From a virus, in the IMG/VR virus record IMGVR_UViG_3300022223_000007, positions 1 to 45,106 of that record: a DNA stretch of 45,106 nt. One strand, written 5' to 3'. The notes below the pieces were generated by a model. That model saw only the letters and a program-made list of their open reading frames with translations, was not told where the DNA came from and did not search any database. Below, one piece after another: positions 14,295-23,980 of the stretch. Made by a program: the position numbers and the translations under genes. The first letter of the stretch is position 1. Each line of letters starts with the position of its first letter.

Positions 14295-15332
14295 CTATAC
14301 CGGAATTTGCGTCCAAAACCCTTCCCATCGCAATTCCGCAGCCGAAAACGTGAGATCGAGTACGGACGCTTGGTTAGCTGTAGAGGCTAAGCTGCCTGAC
14401 ACTTTCGCCCCTGAGGGAACCGCAACCGTCCTCCCGCCAGTTCCATCCTGCACAAATCTGATACGCACATGGGAACCAGTGAATGGGTTATTCATATCCA
14501 GGGTTGTGACATTGCCGGTCAACGCTGACACTTCCCAATACTCCGACAACAGCGGCGCTATGAACACCGTTGCTCCAAAGTTGGTTGCAGCCATTCTGCG
14601 CCGAAATTCTCCGCCTAAATGGTACCAATCGGTCCCATTGGTGACCAAGGTCACCCCTTGTCTAGCATTCACTATCGGGGCATTTGTTATTTGATTGAGG
14701 GCTTCCGAACCGGCAAAGTCGATCGTCACAGTATTGTCCAGTGTATTTCCGTTAAAGATGCCAACGGAAAACCCATTTCCTAATGTCGTGGCGGCCGGAA
14801 CTGTCACCGTGAAGCTGGCAGTGCATAGAATTATTGATCCATGATGTTCTGGTCCAATGGTAAAACCAGAGCTCTTGGTCACCACCGGCATTTGCAGTGG
14901 AGCTGGGCTCCGATCTACTTCGTGCCAGTCTGTTCCGCGCCGCTGCAGCAGCACCCATCGCTTGGTATCATCTAACACGGCATCAGCCGAACGGCTCAAG
15001 AACATCTGTCCACTGCCGGTTGCAGCGTGCTTGAGCGTCACCACGCGAGCCGCGTTCGCGTTACGGAGTAGAATGCATGCATTGTCAGGATAGTTTGTCT
15101 GGACAATCGTGGTCAGGTCATCCGCTGCCGCAGCAGACTCAGTATCGACAACGATGATGCCGCCTGCCCCTGCAGGAGTAATCGAGCCGCCGGCAATCGT
15201 TGCAGCCAGCTCCACTGAGGCTGCACCTGGCACCTGTCGGAGTGATGCTATTACTGACTCCAGATCTGCCTTGACCTCACCTTCAGTGCGAAGTGAATCG
15301 GAAATGTGTCCTGCTGCGGGAATCGTTGCCAT
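14295..15332 (-). CDS. Tail fibre / receptor-binding candidate
   Basis: 345 aa, beta-rich and Thr/Ala/Gly-rich, placed immediately after the gpJ-like gene where side-fibre proteins often lie. An N-terminal helical part (1-45) could attach to the tail. Repeated beta modules follow, with similar GTDWH/YHLGG and WEVSALTGN stretches. AGGAGGGTAGAGT precedes the start. No enzymatic motif seen. Confidence 0.6.
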   Translation of the reverse strand: MATIPAAGHISDSLRTEGEVKADLESVIASLRQVPGAASVELAATIAGGSITPAGAGGIIVVDTESAAAADDLTTIVQTNYPDNACILLRNANAARVVTLKHAATGSGQMFLSRSADAVLDDTKRWVLLQRRGTDWHEVDRSPAPLQMPVVTKSSGFTIGPEHHGSIILCTASFTVTVPAATTLGNGFSVGIFNGNTLDNTVTIDFAGSEALNQITNAPIVNARQGVTLVTNGTDWYHLGGEFRRRMAATNFGATVFIAPLLSEYWEVSALTGNVTTLDMNNPFTGSHVRIRFVQDGTGGRTVAVPSGAKVSGSLASTANQASVLDLTFSAAELRWEGFWTQIPV

Positions 15333-15343
15333 ACTCTACCCTC

Positions 15344-18300
15344 CTAATATCCGTGGACCACCACATCTACAACCCCGGTCGTGGCTACATCGCTTGACGT
15401 AAACACCTGGATCAACGGCCCGGCCAATGATTTGTCCATGACCTTCGCGTAGGCTGAGACCCCACCATCATCCTCCAATGTGAGCCGCGCTGATACAATC
15501 TGACGATAGCTGCCAGTCAGGGCCAAACGTGAGCCCGCCGCACTAATCGGCACATCCTCAAGGATTTCCACCAAGTCCGGTACATCATAGACCACTGAGA
15601 GCTGTTGCAAAACGGCTTGCACTGGCCCAGCATGGCCGGTAATACGTATCCGGTAAGGCTGTGTTTTTAGGTGATCCAATTGACCAGGCCATTGCGTATA
15701 TCCACCGAGCGGACTCCACATGATGGCGCTGTCCGTGCTCCACATTGGCGTGCTGAGATTGGCATCCCACATGAGCTCCGATGATTCAGGGAGATATTCG
15801 ATCGACCATTCGCCCTGCATGGTGAGTGGGAGTTTCAGCATGGCGTCTAGAAGATCCGGAGTTGGCTGAATCGTAAACTCATAGGTCATCTCATCGTAGG
15901 CTGCAGTCCACATCAAGGCATTGAGGTTTGCACTCCACATCGGCGCGGTATCAACCGTCCAAAAAGCCGTGCTGGACGTAGCCCGTAAATCCCCACCAAT
16001 CACCTGGCCGCCAGTCGTCACGCCGGGCCAGCCCAGCGTCCGGTAGTTTGTGTCCACCACGATGTTTTCTGTCTCGGCTGCATCAAAGGTAACCGTCACG
16101 GCCTTTGCGGCCACGCTCTCATTGCCATATTGATCAACGGCTTTGACCAGATAGGTCTGGATACCAGAGCGCCGAAAGATTTGCAGATCCGTCCCGAGTA
16201 TCACGTTCGTGTGGGCAGGCGTAGCGGACTCCCAGGCTTTGGATGTCCCGGGCCTAAACCGCACGATAAACCCTGCGAGATCCCTCGGGGGGTTCGGATA
16301 ATTCCACCTGAGCCGGTCACCTTCGAGAACCAGAGTTGGCACGTCAGGAGGAAAGATAGATGTTCGAATAATCTCTGCGACTGGTGCTATCGCAAGACTG
16401 CTTTCAATGCCCGCGCCTGAGACGCTTGTGACTGCTACGCGCACCAACTCGCCAGGCACCGCATCGCTAATGGCTAGCGATCCATTGGTTGACTCACCGA
16501 TCAACACAGGAATCCCACTGTCTGTGCGGTAGACACGCCCTGCCTTGAAATGGGGAGACCCTGGAGGAGACCAAGACACCCAAATAGATTGCGAAAGATC
16601 GATCTGTTCCAGCATGATCAGGTCTTTGACATTGCCCGGCGGCCCCGTGAGACTCCCGAGTGCACTGTACTGTACCTGGTTGGTCTCGAGACCGTCACTA
16701 TCGTCGTACACGCTGGGAGAGTACTCAACGGCTGTAATACGTGCATCGAGGTCTTGTGTCCGCTCAATGGAAATGATTCGGAATGGTTTCGTGCTAATCA
16801 ACACCTCGCCGAATGCCCACACCTCATGCCGCGCGGGAGTGGCCGCCCATGCTCCACTAATCGTCAGCACGGAGACATCGCCCGGCCCCGTCGTGACCGG
16901 CTTGATCTCAACGGTGTCATCGGCATGTCGGACCAGCACCTCGTAGGCTATCCCTGATGCAATCGTGACCGTATGATCCAGCACGATGGTTGTAGCCGTT
17001 GAGCCAGGCAGCACACGCCCGCCATAGCCCCATTGAGGAACGTCATGCTGGAATCGGAACACATCACCAGGCTCGCAATTAATCGCATCCAGCGCCGCCT
17101 CAAATGTAATCGTGCGGGTGATATATTGGTTGACCCGTCGGTTAAATCTCGCCAGTCGTGCCGCGTGCGAACTTCGCGTGATCCCGTAGCCGCTGACCGT
17201 CTTTCGTCGTGGCTGATCATTGTTGGTGATCAATAGCGGATCTTCCAGGACCACAACGTCCTGCGCGTACCCATCGCTGGCGTTGAGAAATTGCACCTCA
17301 AAAATGTTCGCCCGCTCTTTGAGTGGCAGGAAAATCTCTTCGAACGTATCCCGCTTAATCGTTGCCATCGTGAAGAGTTGGACCGGCGCTGATGCTCGTT
17401 CGATCTTGATTCGTATGTAGGAGCCTATCTTGATGGGTGATGCATGCCCGATTCCACATATCCGCAACACAGCGGACCAGATATTTTCTTGATCTGCATC
17501 GAAGACAAAATCGCAGGTTGCCCGCTTCTCCATCCCACCCTTGCCATTAGGGACTAACTCATCACAAAATGCGGCCCATTCCTGGAAACTTGTAATATCA
17601 ATGTCGTTCATCCGTACTTCATAGGTGAGCCCGGTCCCTGATGTGCCGAACCAGACAGTCTCAAAGGTACCGGTTTGCGCGCCATAGTCTATCGTGGCGA
17701 CAACCCCAACACACCCCTTGGATGGAACGTGTATCAGATCCCCCTTGCGCAGCGTGGCTACAGTCCAGCCGGTACCGGACCCAGAGAATCCCACATCCCC
17801 ATTTGTCACCGCGATAGCCCCTGTCTCGTACGTTCTCCGCCACGTAAACCGCCCATGCCCATAGCGTTCGTTCGTGAGCATGTCGAACACGATCCAGGCC
17901 GGATTATCGGTAAACGTTGTAATATACGTCAGCAGTGGAACGATGTCGAATTTCTTAATTTCAACACCGAAGACATCGGCTGTGACGCGAGGCAGCCCGC
18001 CACTAATCTGATTGGTGGCCACGGCACGCACGGCGAGTAGTGCCGTATTAGGATAGGTGTAGCTATCGTTGACAATTTCTGTCATGGCCTCACGGGTGAC
18101 AGAATCAATGCGTGACGTGCTCGTGCTCTCCACGGTGGTTCGCCTTACACGGATATCGTATTGCCCTGACGCCAGCCCGTCTACTCGTATCGTCCGCCTC
18201 AACACCGCTCGACGCGCATCGCTGTAGGTGACACGTGGGCCGGTTGTCCATGTCCCCGATGCCACCAGTTTATAATCCACCTCGATCGACACCGAGGCGG

Positions 18301-19186
18301 ACATCACATTGCCGGTTGTTGCGTTGACCGTAAACAGTCCACCCGTAAAGGTGATCTTGATTTCCACAGCGTTGAGATTGGCCCCGATGGTGGTGTAGGT
18401 CGCAAAGGCTGTGGTCAAGAGCAGGGCAGCATCGTACGTCGTTGCGGCCTTATCGCCAAATATGGTGATGGCGGATTGCGTGTTCGTACCGACCCGCGTG
18501 TCCGTCGAGACACCGGTGAAATTCGCAATGGGCTGATCATTGATTTCGATGAGTGAATTGAACGATAAGATTGGCCCCTCTGATACCGCATAGAGGAGAT
18601 TCAGCACATCGTTGTCGCCCTGTGTTTTTACAAATGCTGAAATCAGATGCCCGCCTACGCGATGCCTTCCATAGATGACTGGTATCGGGGCACCGATGCG
18701 CGTCCCATTCGTAATGCCAGTGAATCCATATGTATTCGATGAGGCTAGATCGCTGCTTGCAACCGGCACGTTGGGCGCACTGGGCTTCCCCGCCATAATA
18801 TTTTCGATGGTGGGAAAGAGCTGCATCCCGATCGGTCCACCGGTCAACAGCCCGGACGCCCACGACGGCAGCCCGGCATGCCGCAGTGCCCAATAGACCC
18901 CAAGTGGCGGGAAGATAATACCGGTAACGATCTTCAGCGTATCGGTCCCGTGGAGGCGTGGGTAGACCACGATTTCCACATTGGGCACGATGAGGTGGGA
19001 GGCCCATCCCTCACGCGGAATGACGCGCCCATTTTCAACAGCTACCCAATCCCCGATCAGGCAATGTGCGGGTACCGCCTCATGCAACCACTGCCCGGCC
19101 CTGCACGGCACAGACTCACGCGAGCGCGACGGCTCCAATGGGTTGGCAATAACGATCAACTGAGGTGAGTTATCCAGCGTAGACAT
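15344..19186 (-). CDS. J: gpJ-like central tail tip protein, gpI-like N-terminus
   Basis: 1280 aa, full length for the family. Residues ~1-140 look like the gpI-like part (a beta-grasp-like start, then a hydrophobic segment about 85-125). From ~150 the GITNGTRIGAPIPVIYG and LLYAVSEGPI motifs mark the conserved gpJ body. Fibronectin-like modules follow (about 830-1060). A Trp/Met-rich stretch (about 1075-1165) has repeated MW pairs. The C-terminal part is probably receptor facing. It follows a K-like NlpC gene with no separate gpI, as expected for a fusion. Confidence 0.88.
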   Translation of the reverse strand: MSTLDNSPQLIVIANPLEPSRSRESVPCRAGQWLHEAVPAHCLIGDWVAVENGRVIPREGWASHLIVPNVEIVVYPRLHGTDTLKIVTGIIFPPLGVYWALRHAGLPSWASGLLTGGPIGMQLFPTIENIMAGKPSAPNVPVASSDLASSNTYGFTGITNGTRIGAPIPVIYGRHRVGGHLISAFVKTQGDNDVLNLLYAVSEGPILSFNSLIEINDQPIANFTGVSTDTRVGTNTQSAITIFGDKAATTYDAALLLTTAFATYTTIGANLNAVEIKITFTGGLFTVNATTGNVMSASVSIEVDYKLVASGTWTTGPRVTYSDARRAVLRRTIRVDGLASGQYDIRVRRTTVESTSTSRIDSVTREAMTEIVNDSYTYPNTALLAVRAVATNQISGGLPRVTADVFGVEIKKFDIVPLLTYITTFTDNPAWIVFDMLTNERYGHGRFTWRRTYETGAIAVTNGDVGFSGSGTGWTVATLRKGDLIHVPSKGCVGVVATIDYGAQTGTFETVWFGTSGTGLTYEVRMNDIDITSFQEWAAFCDELVPNGKGGMEKRATCDFVFDADQENIWSAVLRICGIGHASPIKIGSYIRIKIERASAPVQLFTMATIKRDTFEEIFLPLKERANIFEVQFLNASDGYAQDVVVLEDPLLITNNDQPRRKTVSGYGITRSSHAARLARFNRRVNQYITRTITFEAALDAINCEPGDVFRFQHDVPQWGYGGRVLPGSTATTIVLDHTVTIASGIAYEVLVRHADDTVEIKPVTTGPGDVSVLTISGAWAATPARHEVWAFGEVLISTKPFRIISIERTQDLDARITAVEYSPSVYDDSDGLETNQVQYSALGSLTGPPGNVKDLIMLEQIDLSQSIWVSWSPPGSPHFKAGRVYRTDSGIPVLIGESTNGSLAISDAVPGELVRVAVTSVSGAGIESSLAIAPVAEIIRTSIFPPDVPTLVLEGDRLRWNYPNPPRDLAGFIVRFRPGTSKAWESATPAHTNVILGTDLQIFRRSGIQTYLVKAVDQYGNESVAAKAVTVTFDAAETENIVVDTNYRTLGWPGVTTGGQVIGGDLRATSSTAFWTVDTAPMWSANLNALMWTAAYDEMTYEFTIQPTPDLLDAMLKLPLTMQGEWSIEYLPESSELMWDANLSTPMWSTDSAIMWSPLGGYTQWPGQLDHLKTQPYRIRITGHAGPVQAVLQQLSVVYDVPDLVEILEDVPISAAGSRLALTGSYRQIVSARLTLEDDGGVSAYAKVMDKSLAGPLIQVFTSSDVATTGVVDVVVHGY

Positions 19187-19547
19187 ACCACCCTATCACG
19201 CGCTGTTTCCATGGTGCGCGGTCTATCCGGCTAATGATGGCTCCTGTTTTTCGTGTTGTGTGCAAAAATTCTGTGTCGCTCAGCATAAACCCGATATGCG
19301 CCGGATGTTCCAGGCTGTGCAATTCTACAATCCCGCCGGGCGTCGGACCATCGGCTTTCTGCCACCCACCCAACCGCTCCGCAATCCATTCGCGTGAGTC
19401 CATGGGGCGATCGGCTGAGACGAATGGATCCGGGATCGGGTGCCCAGCACGGAGGCAGCACGCCACGACCAGGCCGAAGCAATCAGTCCCACTCCCCGGT
19501 AACCGCCCGCCTGGTACGTATGGGGTTCCAATCAAATCATCAATCAT
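19170..19547 (-). CDS. NlpC/P60 tail assembly protein (gpK-like)
   Basis: 125 aa. TDCFGLV holds the catalytic Cys and HIGFM the catalytic His of NlpC/P60 peptidases. In lambda this domain is in gpK, needed for tail tip assembly or for entry through peptidoglycan. Its position between L- and J-like genes matches lambda. ATG 19547 overlaps the previous stop (ATGA); the extension to 19691 is rejected. The N-terminal JAB domain of lambda gpK is absent. Confidence 0.82.
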   Translation of the reverse strand: MIDDLIGTPYVPGGRLPGSGTDCFGLVVACCLRAGHPIPDPFVSADRPMDSREWIAERLGGWQKADGPTPGGIVELHSLEHPAHIGFMLSDTEFLHTTRKTGAIISRIDRAPWKQRVIGWYVYAG

Positions 19548-20155
19548 CGTCGTGCCACTAACAATGGGAACCCGCCGAACCGCGGAACGTTTGCATGGGC
19601 CCGGCATCCGTTGGCCCCTTCGAGTACCTTGTCGCATGTCGGCAATCCGCCAGAATATCCGCACTCCATGCTCTTGTATATCCATCGGCAATTGTCACGG
19701 TAGAAATGCCCCGATGGAAACCGATGTTGCGCGATGCGGTCATGCCCGAGGGTGAATGTCACAAACCGATCCCCCTTGACTTGGATCGACATGATTTCAT
19801 AGCGTTCCTCTAGAACGACGGCCAGCGGATCTGCCAAATGATCGGAATGGACATAGGCAATGGTTACCCGTGCACCGCGTAGCTCGGTAAACTCTATGTA
19901 GGCACTCATCTCTCGGGTGACGTTCGCCACTGAAATCGAGAGGTCGTTGAGCCCGCCTTTCGCATCGTGTACGACCTCTCCAATCTCACACCCAAACGGA
20001 ATATACGTTTCTCCGTCGAAGACAATGGGCAGCGGATTCGGCACGAAGCGCAACACGGTAGCGGCATCCACGTAGACGGTGATCAGCGGGAGAAACGCTC
20101 CAGCCGCGTCCAGTTTGTTTTTCTGCTGTGTGATGGCTGCCGTAAGTTGCCGCAT
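19544..20155 (-). CDS. Minor tail protein gpL-like
   Basis: 203 aa. The C-terminal cysteines (DNCRW, MECGY, TCDK, NGC) followed by FGGFP are the gpL signature, where four cysteines hold an iron-sulphur cluster. The N-terminal part is beta-rich as in distal tail proteins. Coupled to the M-like gene by TGATG and to the K-like gene by ATGA. Confidence 0.82.
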   Translation of the reverse strand: MRQLTAAITQQKNKLDAAGAFLPLITVYVDAATVLRFVPNPLPIVFDGETYIPFGCEIGEVVHDAKGGLNDLSISVANVTREMSAYIEFTELRGARVTIAYVHSDHLADPLAVVLEERYEIMSIQVKGDRFVTFTLGHDRIAQHRFPSGHFYRDNCRWIYKSMECGYSGGLPTCDKVLEGANGCRAHANVPRFGGFPLLVARR

Positions 20156-20520
20156 CAGAGTGCTTCCTCTAGCATGATTGGCCCGATGTTAAAGCCCACA
20201 TTGGCCTGCCCGATAGGCACAATAGATGGCGGGTTGCCCGAGGCGTGCTTGAATCGGCACGAAATGGTGGTACTTGTCCGTGGGATCGTAAAGTCAAACG
20301 ACTCAGCCCCGCCCTTCCTCGCCTCCCAGAACGCAATCCATGTTGTGACTTCGGCTGCCGTCGCGCCGTGGTGCGACAACTGAAACGCCCGTGGCGCGAT
20401 GGTGGACTTTGCTCGTGTCTGCACATAGCCGGACTCAAACTCGGTCCGCACCGCATGGAATGCGCGCGGCAACTCCACGAATCCTTCAAACGAAATTGGG
20501 ATGTTCGGATAGGCTGCCAT
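20155..20520 (-). CDS. Minor tail protein gpM-like / distal tail
   Basis: 121 aa, beta-rich. Its place between the tape measure and gpL-like genes is that of lambda gpM, a tail tip ring component. Motif AFWEARKGGAESFDF resembles the DUF2460/gpM type. The assignment rests on order and general pattern. Confidence 0.65.
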   Translation of the reverse strand: MAAYPNIPISFEGFVELPRAFHAVRTEFESGYVQTRAKSTIAPRAFQLSHHGATAAEVTTWIAFWEARKGGAESFDFTIPRTSTTISCRFKHASGNPPSIVPIGQANVGFNIGPIMLEEAL

Positions 20521-20526
20521 GATGCC

Positions 20527-22728
20527 TCACCCTAAATGGCCTAGTAGCGCACTGCGATTCCTGAAGAATACATCAATGACCATGCCCTCGAATTGCCGCT
20601 TGAAATTGACGGTCGGCCGCTCATCGCTAGGGGCATTATGGAAGTTGAGAATGACCTTCGGCTCGCGACTCCCTCCAGGGATTCCACCCTCGTTGAGTTG
20701 TGCAAGGGCTTGCATCCCCCGCCGGCTCAACACCCCCTCGCCTGGCGTAAGCATCGCCCGGACAGTATCCTGGTTGCCTGCTCCGATGACGGGTCCGCCT
20801 GACGCAAACTTCAACCCCCCCAAAAGCCCACCGGCATCGACACTGCCGCCACCACCACCACCGCCAAACAAGCCACCAATCCCAAACCCTCCGAACCCGC
20901 CCGTGATGCCCTTGAGGACCAGCATGGTCGCAAGCTGAGCCGCCACCTGTGCAATCATCTGCTTGGCAAAATCGGCAAAGCTCTTGAAGAGATCTTTCAT
21001 GGATTTGATCTTGTTATCCATGATGTCGAAAAAGAAGTTTCTGAATGCGCCTTCCATCATCTGGGCTGTCCGTCTGGCCAGATCTGCGGCAAACCCAAAC
21101 GCTGACTGTGTATCCTCGATGTATTTCTGCAGGCCCATCCGCCACCCTAAGAAGATGTCCCCACCGAATTGCTGGTGGATAGCCGCGAGCTTTGTGAGTG
21201 ATTGCAGCTCGATTGTCTCGCGCTCCTGAGCCGTCAATGCCGTTTGGTCCAAGATCGCATCGGCCTTCAATGATTCATGATTGTCCCATGCCTGCAAGAG
21301 CTTGTCGGCTTCCTCAGTCGTGATTTTCAACTGGCTCGCCATGTTTGCCCGCAACAGGTCAAGCTGATGCTCCATGCGTAACTCGGTTGAGGCTCCCACT
21401 TGGTTATCGTAATCGATCCACGCCTGCACGTTTTGAATCAGCCCGGCTCGCTCACGCTCCTGCGCGGCATCGCGCGTGCGCACCATGCTTTGAGTCTGAT
21501 CAATAATGAATCGGCCCTTGCGCTCTTCTGCTGCCTCATCTTCTCGGCGGAACTGCTCTTGCCGATCGAACGCCAAAAAGAACTCGCTGAGCTGTCCCTG
21601 TCCACCCAACAGCTTGTTGCGAATCTCTAGGGCGCTGTTTTGACTCTGGAAGATATCGAGCAAGGCTTTCCCAAGCTTCTCCTGTTCCTTCCCGGCCTTT
21701 TTCTCGTCGGCATTGCCGATCGTTGAGCGAATCTGCGGCTTGCTCGCGCTCAACTCAGCAGATCGGCCTTTCGGATTAAGGAGATCTTCAGCAAGGGGAT
21801 GCTCCAAGAGAAATAACTTCTTGCTCGACTCAGCCTCAATTTGCTTGATCCTGGCTCCCAGCTCGGCAAAGTTCAGCTTTCCACGAAGAAAATCGATGTT
21901 TGCCGCTACCTCTTTGATGAGCGTCCCGAACAGGATGATATGCTGATTGACCCCTTTGAAAAATGAATTCAGTGCCCCCGCTATCGGACCAGTCCCGAGA
22001 TCATTCATCAGCGAGAGCAGCTCTGTGAGTGGCCCCAACATGAACTTGCCGATGGTGAGCGAGAACCCTTTGGCTTGCGCTTCCAGCCTGGTGATTGAAT
22101 CGTTGAACGCTTCCGATGCCCTGGCCGTGTCCTCGTCCATCACAAGGCCAAGCTTCTCGGCTTCGGCCATCAGCTCCGTAATGCTGGCCTTCCCGCCATT
22201 CAGTAACGGAATCATCTCGGCCCCGGATTTACCGAGCAACTTCATGGCAACTTCGGTCTTACCAGCGCCATCCTCCGTCTTGCTGAATACATCCGCTACT
22301 TCGAGCAGCACTTGCTCCATCGGCTTCAATTTGCCGTTTGCATCCGTGGCAGAGAGCCCGACGCGGGTGAACGCCTCATGCCCTTCCCCGGCACCTTGGG
22401 CGCTATCGACCATTGCCCGCGAGAGGGCCATCAGCCCTGTTTGGAGTTGTCGATTGTCCACGTCAGCCAGCTTTGCCGCGTGCTGCAGTCCGGCCAGCGA
22501 TCTGACATTGATTCCCACTTTCTGAGAGGTTTTAAAGAGTTCGTCGCCATAGTTCGCCGTGCTTTTCGTAATCGCAAACAATGCTGTGCCCGCTGCCGCG
22601 AGTTGTGTGCGCCAGTCCTGAATGAACTTATTGAATGAACCTAACGCGCCCTGTGAGCTTTTTAGCTCTTTCTGAAACTCATCAGCGACGAGCTTGAGGA
22701 CTAGGGCTAATTCACGATTCTCAGCCAT
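20527..22728 (-). CDS. Tape measure protein
   Basis: 733 aa. Long, helical protein that sets tail length. The N-terminal part has the conserved GDELFKTSQKVGINVRSLAGL stretch common to phage tape measures. A Gly-rich segment (GGFGGFGIGGLFGGGGGGG, about residues 620-640) lies near the C-terminus. AAGGAATGCA precedes the ATG. The next downstream genes are the M/L/K/J-like tip genes. Confidence 0.88.
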   Translation of the reverse strand: MAENRELALVLKLVADEFQKELKSSQGALGSFNKFIQDWRTQLAAAGTALFAITKSTANYGDELFKTSQKVGINVRSLAGLQHAAKLADVDNRQLQTGLMALSRAMVDSAQGAGEGHEAFTRVGLSATDANGKLKPMEQVLLEVADVFSKTEDGAGKTEVAMKLLGKSGAEMIPLLNGGKASITELMAEAEKLGLVMDEDTARASEAFNDSITRLEAQAKGFSLTIGKFMLGPLTELLSLMNDLGTGPIAGALNSFFKGVNQHIILFGTLIKEVAANIDFLRGKLNFAELGARIKQIEAESSKKLFLLEHPLAEDLLNPKGRSAELSASKPQIRSTIGNADEKKAGKEQEKLGKALLDIFQSQNSALEIRNKLLGGQGQLSEFFLAFDRQEQFRREDEAAEERKGRFIIDQTQSMVRTRDAAQERERAGLIQNVQAWIDYDNQVGASTELRMEHQLDLLRANMASQLKITTEEADKLLQAWDNHESLKADAILDQTALTAQERETIELQSLTKLAAIHQQFGGDIFLGWRMGLQKYIEDTQSAFGFAADLARRTAQMMEGAFRNFFFDIMDNKIKSMKDLFKSFADFAKQMIAQVAAQLATMLVLKGITGGFGGFGIGGLFGGGGGGGSVDAGGLLGGLKFASGGPVIGAGNQDTVRAMLTPGEGVLSRRGMQALAQLNEGGIPGGSREPKVILNFHNAPSDERPTVNFKRQFEGMVIDVFFRNRSALLGHLG

Positions 22729-22736
22729 TGCATTCC

Positions 22737-22997
22737 TTAATAGGTATGGATACTAGGATCTGGCCAAAACCGATTGGGCGGATCAGTCTCATATACTTTC
22801 CGCACAAACTGTCTTGTGCCTCCCACAGCATCACCATCAATTCCCACTCCTATTACCGTCGCCAGCCCCAAGCAGAACCCCACCCCAACCCGAATACCAT
22901 TAACACCAACCCCCACCACGAACGCCACGCCCTCGCACACGCCCACGGTAAAGACTGGCGTTCCATCTTGAACTGATTGCGCAAGGAGTAACGACAC
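22737..22997 (-). CDS. Gly/Val-rich low-complexity virion protein, 86 aa
   Basis: Hydrophobic stretch with repeated VGVG-type dipeptides (about residues 15-60), then a polar end (PPNRFWPDPSIHTY). The GTG start at 22997 sits at the upstream gene's stop. A TTG at 23033 would overlap that gene. Located directly before the tape measure; probably a virion accessory protein. No family. Confidence 0.5.
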   Translation of the reverse strand: MSLLLAQSVQDGTPVFTVGVCEGVAFVVGVGVNGIRVGVGFCLGLATVIGVGIDGDAVGGTRQFVRKVYETDPPNRFWPDPSIHTY

Positions 22998-22998
22998 A

Positions 22999-23661
22999 TT
23001 AATACGCCTGGGCTTCGCACCATGAGATATCAATCATAATGGCCACCTCATTAAAGGTGGCGCTGCCTGTCGGAACGTGCTCGATCGAGAACCCTTCGTC
23101 CTGTCCGAACATCATTGGGTAGGCTCCGTGTCCTAACTCGCTGAGTAGATTTTTAACATATGGGCGCGTTGTCGGAGCTGCTGACGCCACCCACGCCATA
23201 AGATACGCGAAGGCATTGGTTGCCTTGGCACCCCATGTACCTGTCAGCATTCCCGCCGCTGCCCCAGCCTGGGTAAGCGCACGGAGAGAGGCATTCCCTG
23301 GGTATGCGGCCATCTCCGTACGCACAGGGCCACCCGTTGGCGTCGCGATGTTGACAGTCGAGGACCCTGTAAACCCAGTATATTTAAAAGCTGATATCTC
23401 CAGAAGGTATGGATTGGCCACTGACCCGAATGGAACGACCGTGATTTCAAGATGCGTTGGGATAAGCAGGTTCGTTCCTGCATTACGAATCTCAAATAGC
23501 CGTGAGTTTGACACTTGCGCCGCCGATAGAATCGTTTTCATGGTAGTCCGATAGTGCCCTACCACATATTCAATCGGCTTCGGCTGGACGTACGCCGCCC
23601 GCAACATCCCTCCACCGACTTGAAGGATCGTTCCGTTCTCGCCTTGCACTTGAAAGGACAT
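22999..23661 (-). CDS. Virion structural protein, 220 aa
   Basis: Beta-rich start followed by Ala/Thr-rich segments. It resembles uncharacterised virion proteins beginning MSFQVQGENG seen in many tailed phages. Likely a tail-surface or fibre component from its place. No catalytic motif. Confidence 0.55.
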   Translation of the reverse strand: MSFQVQGENGTILQVGGGMLRAAYVQPKPIEYVVGHYRTTMKTILSAAQVSNSRLFEIRNAGTNLLIPTHLEITVVPFGSVANPYLLEISAFKYTGFTGSSTVNIATPTGGPVRTEMAAYPGNASLRALTQAGAAAGMLTGTWGAKATNAFAYLMAWVASAAPTTRPYVKNLLSELGHGAYPMMFGQDEGFSIEHVPTGSATFNEVAIMIDISWCEAQAY

Positions 23662-23670
23662 GCGCCCCCC

Positions 23671-23979
23671 TTAATTCCAGACCCAAAATACGTTGAATTG
23701 CCCAGACATCCTGATAGCCTTCCCGTTGGCATCGGCTAACGGCCACATCACAAGGCCGTGGATGGTGAATCCTACCGATGGCACAATCTCTGCAGCCCAC
23801 ACTTTTATCGGCGCTGCCATGTGCTCGTCGAGTGAATGGTCTCCCGTTGCCACAGGGCGGATCTCCGCTTGCGCCAATGAACCTGAGAGAATTCCTGATT
23901 GCCCAATCACCACAACGGTTGCGTGCGTCCCGCCGGGGAACGCTCCAAAATCTAAAACGGTTGTGCCTTGTGCGCCCAC
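23671..23979 (-). CDS. Small virion/tail protein, 102 aa
   Basis: Beta-rich protein of a type often seen beside phage fibre genes, starting MGAQGTTVLDFGAFPGG and ending FNVFWVWN. It is probably a decoration or fibre adaptor; no function has been shown to my knowledge. Confidence 0.55.
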   Translation of the reverse strand: MGAQGTTVLDFGAFPGGTHATVVVIGQSGILSGSLAQAEIRPVATGDHSLDEHMAAPIKVWAAEIVPSVGFTIHGLVMWPLADANGKAIRMSGQFNVFWVWN

Positions 23980-23980
23980 A

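Noticed and set aside
22856-22999. 48-codon frame starting at a TAATG overlap with the 22999-23661 gene
   Set aside because: The product is Trp/Arg-rich and unlike a protein; the frame starting GTG at 22997 reads to the tape measure start and has a better end.
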